This document shows, one piece after another, positions 5,922-11,892 of a stretch of DNA of 14,659 bases. Below the pieces are notes generated by a model. It was not told the origin of the DNA, ran no database searches, and saw nothing but the letters and a program-made list of their open reading frames with translations. Position numbers and translations under genes: made by a program. Source of the stretch: Alphaproteobacteria bacterium (GTDB lineage Bacteria > Pseudomonadota > Alphaproteobacteria > UBA1280 > UBA12223); the NCBI GenBank assembly GCA_003450915.1, contig DMEM01000191.1:1-14659 (forward strand). The letters are read 5' to 3'. Position 1 is the stretch's first letter. Each line of letters begins with the position of its first letter.

Positions 5922-5956
5922 ATAAAAGCATCTAATTATTTTTTAGATGCTTTTAT
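5922..5956 (-). terminator. Terminator of lysA
   Basis: A 14-bp perfect stem (5922-5935 with 5943-5956) around a 7-base loop lies just after the lysA stop. The T run is short and lies inside the stem's 3' arm on the - strand, so the strength is uncertain. Confidence 0.7.
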
Positions 5957-5977
5957 GTTTTATAAGTTATTTTTTAA

Positions 5978-7195
5978 TTAAAAATCTGTAAAACCTAGTT
6001 GGTTAATCATTTCATCAAAGTTCATTCTTTTACGGATTAAAGTTGTTGAATTGTCTTCATCAACTAAAACTTCAGGTAAGAATGCTCTTAAATTATAAAA
6101 ACTTTGCATAGTAGGGCAGTAAGCGCCTGTTGTTAGCACTGCTAGTAGATCACCTTCTGCTGGAGTTTGAATTTCAACTTCTTCAGCAATAAAGTCATCT
6201 GATTCACAGATATTACCAACAATATTAACTTTTTGTTTTTCACCATCTAATTTAGATAAGTTTTCAACATGGTGATATGATCCATATAATGCAGGGCGAA
6301 TGATGTGGTTCATACCTGTATCAGTTCCTACAAATGGAATCGCATATTCATCTTTAATAGTAGTAACAGATGTTAATGTTGTGCAAGCTTGCATTACAAG
6401 ATATTTACCTGGTTCTAAGCGTACTTCAATTTCTTTTTGGTTGTGAGCATTAAATTCAGCGATATGTTTTTCAATACTTGCTGCAAAATCATTTAAATCA
6501 ATAGGGGTTTGTTCTTTTTTATATTGAACACCAAAGCCACCACCAAAATCGATAAATTCTAAGTTAGCAAAATCTTTAGCTTGGTCTAAAATTCTAATAA
6601 CGGCTTTTTCAAATTGTTCTGTAGTATAAAAACCAGAACCAATATGGCAGTGAATACCTGCAATAATTAAGTTATGTTCTGCAACAATTTGTTTTACTTC
6701 ATCTAGTTTTGAAGCTTTGATACCAAATTTTGTAGAGTCACCGGCTGTAATAACAGCAGCAGTTTCACCATCTCCAACTTGTGGGTTAAAGCGAATTGAA
6801 ACTTTTGTATTTGGAAATATTTTACCAAATCTTGCTAGCTCAGATGTTGATCCAATATTCAGCATTACACCTTCATTATGAACATCAGTCATTTCAGAAT
6901 CTGAACAGCTTGAACCTGTATAAATAATTTGGTCTGAAGTAAAACCAATTTTTTTAGCTAATTTTACTTCATTAATAGAAACTGTATCAATACCGTCAAT
7001 TCCTGCATTTTTTAGAACGTTTACAATATGTGGATTGTTGTTTGCCTTTATTGCATAAAATATCTTAGTATTCTTTTTAAAAGCTGTCTTCATTGCTTTT
7101 ACCTTTTCTTCAAGCATTGGTTTTGAAATCACAGCTACAGGTGTTGAATATTGTTCTTTGATATTTTGTGCTAAGTCAAACGATGGTTGATACAT
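5978..7195 (-). CDS. lysA: Diaminopimelate decarboxylase
   Basis: PLP-dependent fold-type III enzyme that decarboxylates meso-diaminopimelate to L-lysine, the last step of the DAP pathway, in the cytoplasm. The 405 residues carry the PLP lysine K50 in FYAIKANNNP, HIGSG 184-188, FGGGFG 217-222, EPGKY 261-265, GMNHIIRPALYGSYH 294-308 with R300 and Y304, catalytic-type C330 in CESDD, and GAY 357-359. EPGK replaces the more usual EPGR, a conservative change. CESD and the GMN..RP.LY motif favour diaminopimelate over ornithine or arginine as substrate. The start has TAAAAAAGGAAAC upstream, with AGGA about 9 bases away. A hairpin terminator (7230-7259) lies only about 35 bases upstream, leaving little room for a separate promoter. 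Confidence 0.93.
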   Translation of the reverse strand: MYQPSFDLAQNIKEQYSTPVAVISKPMLEEKVKAMKTAFKKNTKIFYAIKANNNPHIVNVLKNAGIDGIDTVSINEVKLAKKIGFTSDQIIYTGSSCSDSEMTDVHNEGVMLNIGSTSELARFGKIFPNTKVSIRFNPQVGDGETAAVITAGDSTKFGIKASKLDEVKQIVAEHNLIIAGIHCHIGSGFYTTEQFEKAVIRILDQAKDFANLEFIDFGGGFGVQYKKEQTPIDLNDFAASIEKHIAEFNAHNQKEIEVRLEPGKYLVMQACTTLTSVTTIKDEYAIPFVGTDTGMNHIIRPALYGSYHHVENLSKLDGEKQKVNIVGNICESDDFIAEEVEIQTPAEGDLLAVLTTGAYCPTMQSFYNLRAFLPEVLVDEDNSTTLIRKRMNFDEMINQLGFTDF

Positions 7196-7223
7196 ATGTT
7201 TGTTTCCTTTTTTACTTATTAAA

Positions 7224-7259
7224 TTTAAAAAATCCCTGGAGATAAGCCTCCAGGGATTT
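7224..7259 (-). terminator. Terminator or attenuator between the glycosyltransferase gene and lysA
   Basis: AAATCCCTGGAG (7230-7241) and CTCCAGGGATTT (7248-7259) form a 12-bp perfect stem with a 6-base loop. On the - strand a T-rich stretch follows. It lies 21 bases after the glycosyltransferase stop and about 35 bases before the lysA start. Confidence 0.88.
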
Positions 7260-7280
7260 GGACTTATCTATATTAAAGCT

Positions 7281-8393
7281 TTATTGTTTTAAAACTTCTT
7301 TATAAACTGCTAGTTCGCTTTCACACATTTTTTCTAATGTGTATTTTGATTGAACCCATGTTTTAGCTTCTTTACCCATTGCTAATCTTTCTTTAGCAGA
7401 TAGGTTAATTGCTAATTTTATTTTTTCAGCCCAATCATCAAGATTGTCATGTTGAACTAAAAATCCTGTTTTACCATCAAGAACAGTTTCTAAGTGACCG
7501 CCTTGATTTGTTGCAATTACGATTTTTTCTAATGCTTGAGCTTCAAGAGGTGTTCTACCGAAAGCTTCAGGTGTAACTCTTACAGAAAAACAAATATCTG
7601 AAATTGCATAAAATAGTTCTGGCTTGGTTTGATTACCAGTTAAAATAATTTTATCTTGTAAAGAGTTTTCTTTAATTAACTCTTTTACTTTTTTCTTAAT
7701 TCTGTTATCGCCAGAACCAACTAGTAATAATTTCCAGTTTTCATCTTTAATTTTTGCTAATGCTTTTACAAGCTCAACTTGCCCCTTTGTTCTGCTAAAA
7801 CGACCAACTAGGCATAATGTAACAGTATTGTCATTAAGCTTATACTTCTCTTTAAGTTTAGATAGTTCTTCTTTGTTTAGATTATCTAAGTTAAACTTTT
7901 GTTCATTAAAGCATCTGTAAGCTGTCATCATTTTAGAATCAGGAGTATTATAAACTTCTTTTAAATGGTTTCTGATATATTCAGAGATAACGGCTACTTT
8001 TTCACCAGCTCTCATCGGGTATGAATATGTTTTTTTGAAAATATTTTCATAAGAATATGCTCCATGATATGTAGTTACATATTTTGCCTTTGCTAGTTTA
8101 CAGGCAAAGTAGGCAACCCATGCCGGAGCTCTAGATCTAGCATGAACAACATCAATTTTATTTTCTTTTAAATAACTTGCTAGCTTGAAAGCGTTTATAA
8201 AAATGCTAATAGGGTTCTTTTTATGTACAGGTAGTGTAAAGTGAGTTGTATTTTTTAATTGTTTAATTAAAATACCACCGTTTGAGCAAATATAGTTCTC
8301 AATTTTTTTATCTGCTAAATAATTTGCAAATTCAATGGTACCACGTTCAACGCCACCTTGGTTTAGTTTTGGGCAAGTTTGTAATATTTTCAT
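7281..8393 (-). CDS. GT4-type (GT-B) glycosyltransferase
   Basis: Predicted retaining glycosyltransferase of CAZy family GT4, transferring a sugar from a nucleotide sugar to a lipopolysaccharide, capsule or similar acceptor on the inner face of the membrane. The 370 residues show the N-terminal Rossmann half with GGVERGT (13-19) and HARSRAPAW (84-92). The C-terminal half has GRFSRTKGQ (197-205), LLLVGSGDN (222-230) and the EX7E motif from E276 to E284 (EAFGRTPLE). There is no transmembrane helix. The ribosome site is modest (AAAGAGA, about 7 bases from ATG). It starts 32 bases after the tRNA-Ser gene on the same strand and may be co-transcribed with it. ugd lies divergently beyond the tRNA, fitting a surface-glycan role. 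Donor and acceptor cannot be told from sequence. Confidence 0.88.
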   Translation of the reverse strand: MKILQTCPKLNQGGVERGTIEFANYLADKKIENYICSNGGILIKQLKNTTHFTLPVHKKNPISIFINAFKLASYLKENKIDVVHARSRAPAWVAYFACKLAKAKYVTTYHGAYSYENIFKKTYSYPMRAGEKVAVISEYIRNHLKEVYNTPDSKMMTAYRCFNEQKFNLDNLNKEELSKLKEKYKLNDNTVTLCLVGRFSRTKGQVELVKALAKIKDENWKLLLVGSGDNRIKKKVKELIKENSLQDKIILTGNQTKPELFYAISDICFSVRVTPEAFGRTPLEAQALEKIVIATNQGGHLETVLDGKTGFLVQHDNLDDWAEKIKLAINLSAKERLAMGKEAKTWVQSKYTLEKMCESELAVYKEVLKQ

Positions 8394-8425
8394 ACTTAAT
8401 TCTCTTTAAAGTTTGTACATTATAA

Positions 8426-8513
8426 TGGCGGAACAGACAGGATTTGAACCTGCGAGGACTTGCGTCCAACATACTTTCCAGGCATGCGCTTTAAACCACT
8501 CAGCCACTGTTCC
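8426..8513 (-). tRNA. tRNA-Ser (anticodon GGA)
   Basis: 88 bases including an encoded CCA. The acceptor stem GGAACAG/CTGTTCC is perfect with discriminator G. The D stem is GCT/AGC. The anticodon loop CTGGAAA (- strand of 8481-8475) gives GGA, reading UCC and UCU. The long variable arm GGAC-GCAA-GTCC is diagnostic of class II serine tRNA. The T arm is GCAGG-TTCAAAT-CCTGT. Confidence 0.97.
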
Positions 8514-8526
8514 TAAAACACAGAAA

Positions 8527-8555
8527 ATTATAGCATAGCTTAAAAATAAAGGCAA
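8527..8555 (-). promoter_or_regulatory. Promoter of tRNA-Ser
   Basis: On the - strand TTGCCT (8555-8550), a 17-base spacer and a perfect TATAAT (8532-8527). The tRNA begins 13 bases after the -10. Confidence 0.75.
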
Positions 8556-8593
8556 TTTAATCTTAATATCTATATTAAATATAATGATTTTTA

Positions 8594-8621
8594 TTGAAAT
8601 ATTATAATTACTTGCTATAAT
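8594..8621 (+). promoter_or_regulatory. Candidate promoter of ugd with extended -10
   Basis: TTGAAA (8594-8599), a 16-base spacer and TATAAT (8616-8621) preceded by TGC, an extended -10. The start is expected near 8628, giving a leader of about 95 bases. Confidence 0.7.
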
Positions 8622-8630
8622 TAATGCAGG

Positions 8631-8642
8631 CTTAAGCTTAAG
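8631..8642. promoter_or_regulatory. Perfect 12-bp palindrome at the ugd start site
   Basis: CTTAAGCTTAAG is a perfect palindrome made of two CTTAAG units. It starts 9 bases after the predicted ugd -10, a typical repressor position. The operator role is inference. Confidence 0.3.
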
Positions 8643-8723
8643 AGTGTTATAAAGCTATTTGCATTGATAATAGTAATAGCATAATTAAACTTAATAGACT
8701 TAATAAAATATAGGAAAAAACAA

Positions 8724-10028
8724 ATGAAAATAGCAGTAGTAGGAACAGGTTATGTAGGTTTAGTATCAGGAACTTGTTTCGCATCGATTGGTCATGAAGT
8801 TGTTTGCATTGATAATAACAAAGATAAAATTGATAACTTAAATAACAGAGGTGTTATTCCAATCTATGAACCAGGTTTAGAAGACTTAGTTAAACAAAAT
8901 GTAGCTGAAGGTCGTTTAGAGTTCACTACAGATTTAAAAGCAGCAGTAGCAGCTTCTGATGTTGTATTTATTGCAGTAGGCACTCCGCCTCGTCCAGATA
9001 ATGGTCAAGCAGATTTAAAATATGTTTATCAAGTAGCAGAAGAAATTGGTGAGGCTATAGATGGATTTACAGTTGTTGTTGATAAATCTACAGTTCCAAT
9101 TGGAACAGCTGAAGAAGTAACAGCAATTATTGAAAAAGTAAATCCTGAAGCCGACTTTGCGGTCGTTTCAAACCCTGAGTTTTTAAGAGAAGGTTTTGCA
9201 ATTGATGATTTCTTAAATGGTGATAGAGTAGTTGTTGGTGTAGAAAACTCTCAAGCTGAAGAATTAATGAAAGAAGTTTACATTCCTTTAGAAAAAAGAG
9301 GCGTTCAAGTTTTAATGACTAGAGTTAAAACAGCTGAAATGATTAAGTATGCTTCAAATACATTTTTAGCAACAAAACTTGGATTTATTAATGAAATTGC
9401 AGACTTATGTGAAAAAGTTGGGGCAGATGTTGATCAGGTTGCTCATGCTATGGGTATGGATACAAGAATTGGTGCTAAATTCTTACAAGCAGGTCCTGGT
9501 TTTGGTGGTTCATGCTTCCCTAAAGATACAATGGCTTTAGAATATATAGCTAAAGAAAACGGCTGTGATCTTTCAATCGTTAAAGCAACAATTGATTCAA
9601 ATGTTAATAGAAAACTAAGAATGGCTGAAAAAGTTGCTGAAGCTTTAGATGGCTCACTAGAAGGTAAAACAATTGGTGTTCTTGGTTTAGCATTTAAAGG
9701 TAATACTGATGATACTAGAGAATCTCCAGCTATTGCAATTATCAAAGAAATGCAAAAAATGGGTGCATCTATTAAAGCTTATGACCCTGCAGCAATTGAA
9801 GAAGCTAAGCATGAATTAACTGACGTAAAATATGGTTCAGATGAGTATAGTGTTTGTGATAATGCAGATGCTTTAGTTATTCTAACAGAATGGACTCAAT
9901 TTGCAGTTTTAGACTTAGAATTAGTTAAAGCTAAGCTTAATAATCCTATTTTAGTAGATTTAAGAAATCTATATAGTGTTGCAGAAGTAACAACAAAGGG
10001 TCTAAAATATTACAGTATTGGTAGATAA
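8724..10028 (+). CDS. ugd: UDP-glucose 6-dehydrogenase
   Basis: Oxidises UDP-glucose to UDP-glucuronate with two NAD+, supplying uronic acid donors for capsule, lipopolysaccharide or exopolysaccharide in the cytoplasm. The 434 residues begin with the NAD-binding GTGYVG (7-12). The catalytic region follows with K208 in EMIKYASN and the nucleophile C264 in GFGGSCFPKD (259-268, D268). The C-terminal UDP-binding domain shows GLAFKGNTDDTRESP (321-335). The length is normal for the family. AGGA at 8712-8715 is 8 bases before the ATG. GDP-mannose dehydrogenase is related but the overall pattern fits Ugd better. It lies divergent from the tRNA-Ser/glycosyltransferase unit and has its own promoter; no clear terminator separates it from hpf. 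Confidence 0.94.
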   Translation: MKIAVVGTGYVGLVSGTCFASIGHEVVCIDNNKDKIDNLNNRGVIPIYEPGLEDLVKQNVAEGRLEFTTDLKAAVAASDVVFIAVGTPPRPDNGQADLKYVYQVAEEIGEAIDGFTVVVDKSTVPIGTAEEVTAIIEKVNPEADFAVVSNPEFLREGFAIDDFLNGDRVVVGVENSQAEELMKEVYIPLEKRGVQVLMTRVKTAEMIKYASNTFLATKLGFINEIADLCEKVGADVDQVAHAMGMDTRIGAKFLQAGPGFGGSCFPKDTMALEYIAKENGCDLSIVKATIDSNVNRKLRMAEKVAEALDGSLEGKTIGVLGLAFKGNTDDTRESPAIAIIKEMQKMGASIKAYDPAAIEEAKHELTDVKYGSDEYSVCDNADALVILTEWTQFAVLDLELVKAKLNNPILVDLRNLYSVAEVTTKGLKYYSIGR

Positions 10029-10030
10029 TG

Positions 10031-10066
10031 ACGGCGTTTCTGCTTGAATTTATAAACAAATGCCGT
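10031..10066. repeat. Inverted repeat spanning the ugd-hpf junction
   Basis: ACGGCGTTT (10031-10039) and AAATGCCGT (10058-10066) pair over 9 positions with one G-T pair and an 18-base loop. No T run follows, so it is a poor terminator. It brackets the hpf -35 and abuts the -10, so it may be a regulator site. Confidence 0.4.
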
Positions 10067-10072
10067 TATACT
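10044..10072 (+). promoter_or_regulatory. Candidate promoter of hpf
   Basis: TTGAAT (10044-10049), a 17-base spacer and TATACT (10067-10072). The start is expected near 10079, about 35 bases before the ATG. Confidence 0.65.
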
Positions 10073-10113
10073 GTTAAGTATAAATATAATAAGAATTTTT
10101 AGGAGATAAATTT

Positions 10114-10713
10114 ATGGAAATTAAAGTTGCAGGCGTACACTTCCAAGTTGGCGAATCATTAACTCAACACTGTGAAGAAAAACTAGCAGATTTAAAAAAA
10201 TACTCAGTAAACGCTGTTTCAACAGATGTTACATTTTCTAACTCAACTGCTAATAGTGATGTAAATGCAGAAGTTGTTATTAAAACAGCAGGCTTAACAG
10301 TTAGATCTACAGGTTTTAACCAAGATGCTTATACTGCTTTTGAAGAAGCTTATACTAAAGCTGAAAAGCAAGTTGCAAAATATAAAGAAAGAATGAAAAA
10401 GCATAACAGAAGAAGAGAAGAGTCAATTAAATTTGCAGAACTTCCAGTTCTTGAAGCTCAAAAATCTGTTATCTCTGAAGAGTCTCTAGCAGATGCGCCA
10501 GATGATATGTTTGCAGAATTCTTACCAAAAATTGAACATAAAGAAGTTAAAAATATCCAAACTCTAACAGTTGACGAAGCTGTTATGCAAATGGACTTAC
10601 TACACGTAAACTTCTTCATCTTCCAAAATGCTAAAACTGAGCAATTAAACATTGTTTACAGAGAGCAAGATGATTCAAACAAAATTGGTTGGATTGAGCC
10701 TAAACAAGCTTAG
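10114..10713 (+). CDS. hpf: Long-form ribosome hibernation promoting factor
   Basis: Binds the 30S decoding region and drives 100S ribosome dimer formation in slow-growing or starved cells. The 199 residues match the long, two-domain form. Residues 1 to about 100 are the S30AE domain (EIKVAGVHFQVGESL start, basic helix KQVAKYKERMKKHNRRR at about 88-104). A linker rich in acidic and Ser/Ala residues follows, then the C-terminal dimerisation domain (about 148-199: LTVDEAVMQMDLLHVNFFIF, then NIVYREQDDSNKIGWIEP). The long form is usual in Alphaproteobacteria, Firmicutes and others, whereas enterobacteria have short HPF. AGGAG at 10101-10105 is 8 bases upstream of ATG. It has its own promoter and terminator. 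Confidence 0.93.
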   Translation: MEIKVAGVHFQVGESLTQHCEEKLADLKKYSVNAVSTDVTFSNSTANSDVNAEVVIKTAGLTVRSTGFNQDAYTAFEEAYTKAEKQVAKYKERMKKHNRRREESIKFAELPVLEAQKSVISEESLADAPDDMFAEFLPKIEHKEVKNIQTLTVDEAVMQMDLLHVNFFIFQNAKTEQLNIVYREQDDSNKIGWIEPKQA

Positions 10714-10737
10714 TAAATCATTTAAATTATTTTTAAG

Positions 10738-10767
10738 AAAGAGCCTTTTTATAGAGGTTCTTTTTTT
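10738..10767 (+). terminator. Terminator of hpf
   Basis: AAAGAGCC (10738-10745) pairs with GGTTCTTT (10756-10763), with one G-T pair, followed by a run of seven T. Confidence 0.85.
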
Positions 10768-10847
10768 ATATTTATGTCAGTAGATTTTTTATGATAAATA
10801 TTATAAATACCTATTGAAACATTTGTTTATTTTTTTAGGGAGCAGAA

Positions 10848-11048
10848 ATGCTGATAGATGATTATAGGGCTATTACTGCCCGGCTGCGAGTTTATGCACT
10901 TAGTGTTGGTTATTCCGTTACATTTTCAAAAGGGTGGTGTGAAGGGATGATTGCTGGATGTGATGGTATAGGTCTGCCACTGATCCAATATACTGTTGGA
11001 TCAAAAGAATTTTTGGATTATGGAAAGGGTAAGTATATTCCCTTTTAA
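10848..11048 (+). CDS. Orphan 66-residue protein
   Basis: I do not recognise this protein. Support for its being real: AGGGAG (10837-10842) 5 bases before the ATG and a strong terminator starting 21 bases after the stop. It is mixed in charge, starts with an amphipathic segment (LIDDYRAITARLRVYALSVGY) and continues with a Gly-rich stretch holding C31 and C38 (CEGMIAGC). It has no signal peptide and no clear transmembrane helix. A short segment near the C-terminus (YTVGSKEFLDY) faintly recalls the orphan family upstream of parE, but the spacing does not fit. No clear promoter is visible in the 80 bases after the hpf terminator. Confidence 0.65.
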   Translation: MLIDDYRAITARLRVYALSVGYSVTFSKGWCEGMIAGCDGIGLPLIQYTVGSKEFLDYGKGKYIPF

Positions 11049-11068
11049 TAATCCAGTATATCGAGAAG

Positions 11069-11096
11069 AAGAGGTTGAAATTTAACCTCTTTTTTT
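11069..11096 (+). terminator. Terminator after the 66-codon orphan gene
   Basis: AAGAGGTT (11069-11076) and AACCTCTT (11084-11091) form an 8-bp perfect stem with a 7-base loop and a T run to 11096. Confidence 0.9.
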
Positions 11097-11189
11097 GTGT
11101 TTTATTAATAATTAGAGAATAAAGCAAGTGCTAAGTAGTTAAAATATATTAATTTTAATAAAAATAGTTGTAAAAGGTGAATAAAAAGC

Positions 11190-11220
11190 TTGAAATTGTA
11201 GAGAGAGAGAGTCCTATATT
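11190..11220 (+). promoter_or_regulatory. Candidate promoter with (AG)6 tract in the spacer
   Basis: TTGAAA (11190-11195) and TATATT (11215-11220) are 19 bases apart. The spacer contains (AG)6 at 11200-11211. Loss of one AG unit would give the optimal 17. A TATAAT at 11232-11237 without a good -35 is an alternative -10. TGTTA-N5-TAACA (11264-11278) lies further downstream in the leader. Confidence 0.4.
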
Positions 11221-11326
11221 TTAAAACAACCTATAATTCTTTCTTTTAAGAGGTGTTGATGTGTGTTAAAATATAACAATGCAAAAAAGAAGTGTGCAAA
11301 TACATTTAAACGATAAGGAATAGCTT

Positions 11327-11884
11327 ATGAAGAAGTTAATATTAGTGGCAGCGATAACTGCCTTTGTAGCTGGGTGCGGTAGTGATAATTCAGCAAATGC
11401 TGAAAATGAGCCTGAAAAAACATATACCCAAGTGGAAATAATTGAAAAACTGGGATTGCCAGCAGCACCAGATCCATCACATCCAGATTTTAAAAAATAT
11501 CTGGGAGTTGATAGCAATGGTATAAATGGTCGTGATGATATTGAGCGAGCTATTGGCTTTGGCGCGTATCCCAATATGACTGAAATAAATATATTGAATG
11601 AAATGTCTGCATTATATAAAGATGCTTATAATGCTTATACATCAAACAACTCAGATCTTTATTTTGATATATCAACAAGACAGTCTTTATTAATGGGCTG
11701 TAGCAGTGTTCTTTCTGACTTTGAATCTGATTTAGCAGGTGTTGTTGTTGATATGTATGAGGATACTCAGGAGAGAGAGGCCTTAGCTCTAAAGATGGGG
11801 AGAGAGATGTTTAAAGATAGAGGCTGGCCTTTTGTATCTAATGAAATGATAAAATCTGAATGTCCTAAATTAAAGTCTAAATAG
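11327..11884 (+). CDS. Predicted lipoprotein of unknown function
   Basis: This 185-residue precursor has a type II signal peptide: MKK, a hydrophobic stretch to F13, then the lipobox VAGC (14-17) with C17 as the acylated residue. G18 follows rather than Asp, so the outer membrane is the default destination. The mature part starts with a polar acidic linker (about 18-33), followed by a mostly helical-looking domain. C125 and C179 could form a disulfide in the periplasm. I recognise no domain. AAGGAA (11315-11320) lies 6 bases before the ATG. The next gene begins 8 bases after the stop, and its AGGAGG overlaps this stop codon, so the two are probably translated together. The lipoprotein may help export, hold or inhibit the hydrolase; this is inference from context. 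Confidence 0.82.
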   Translation: MKKLILVAAITAFVAGCGSDNSANAENEPEKTYTQVEIIEKLGLPAAPDPSHPDFKKYLGVDSNGINGRDDIERAIGFGAYPNMTEINILNEMSALYKDAYNAYTSNNSDLYFDISTRQSLLMGCSSVLSDFESDLAGVVVDMYEDTQEREALALKMGREMFKDRGWPFVSNEMIKSECPKLKSK

Positions 11885-11892
11885 GAGGATTT

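Noticed and set aside
7196..7280. Lysine riboswitch before lysA
   Set aside because: The whole gap is 85 bases and holds only a simple terminator hairpin; the multi-helix lysine riboswitch needs far more sequence.
8426..8513. tRNA-Ser as an attachment site for an integrated element
   Set aside because: No integrase and no direct repeat of the tRNA 3' end were seen in the window.
8658..8816. 15-base direct repeat TTTGCATTGATAATA at 8658-8672 and 8802-8816
   Set aside because: One copy is in the ugd leader and the other in its coding region; about one 15-mer repeat is expected by chance in an A+T-rich window of this size, though the closeness is notable.
10848..11048. Membership of the 66-residue protein in the four-gene family (YTVGSKEFLDY against YVISLPDFIKY)
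   Set aside because: The Ser to Phe spacing is 3 instead of 4, the TxxN motif is missing, and the match is too short.
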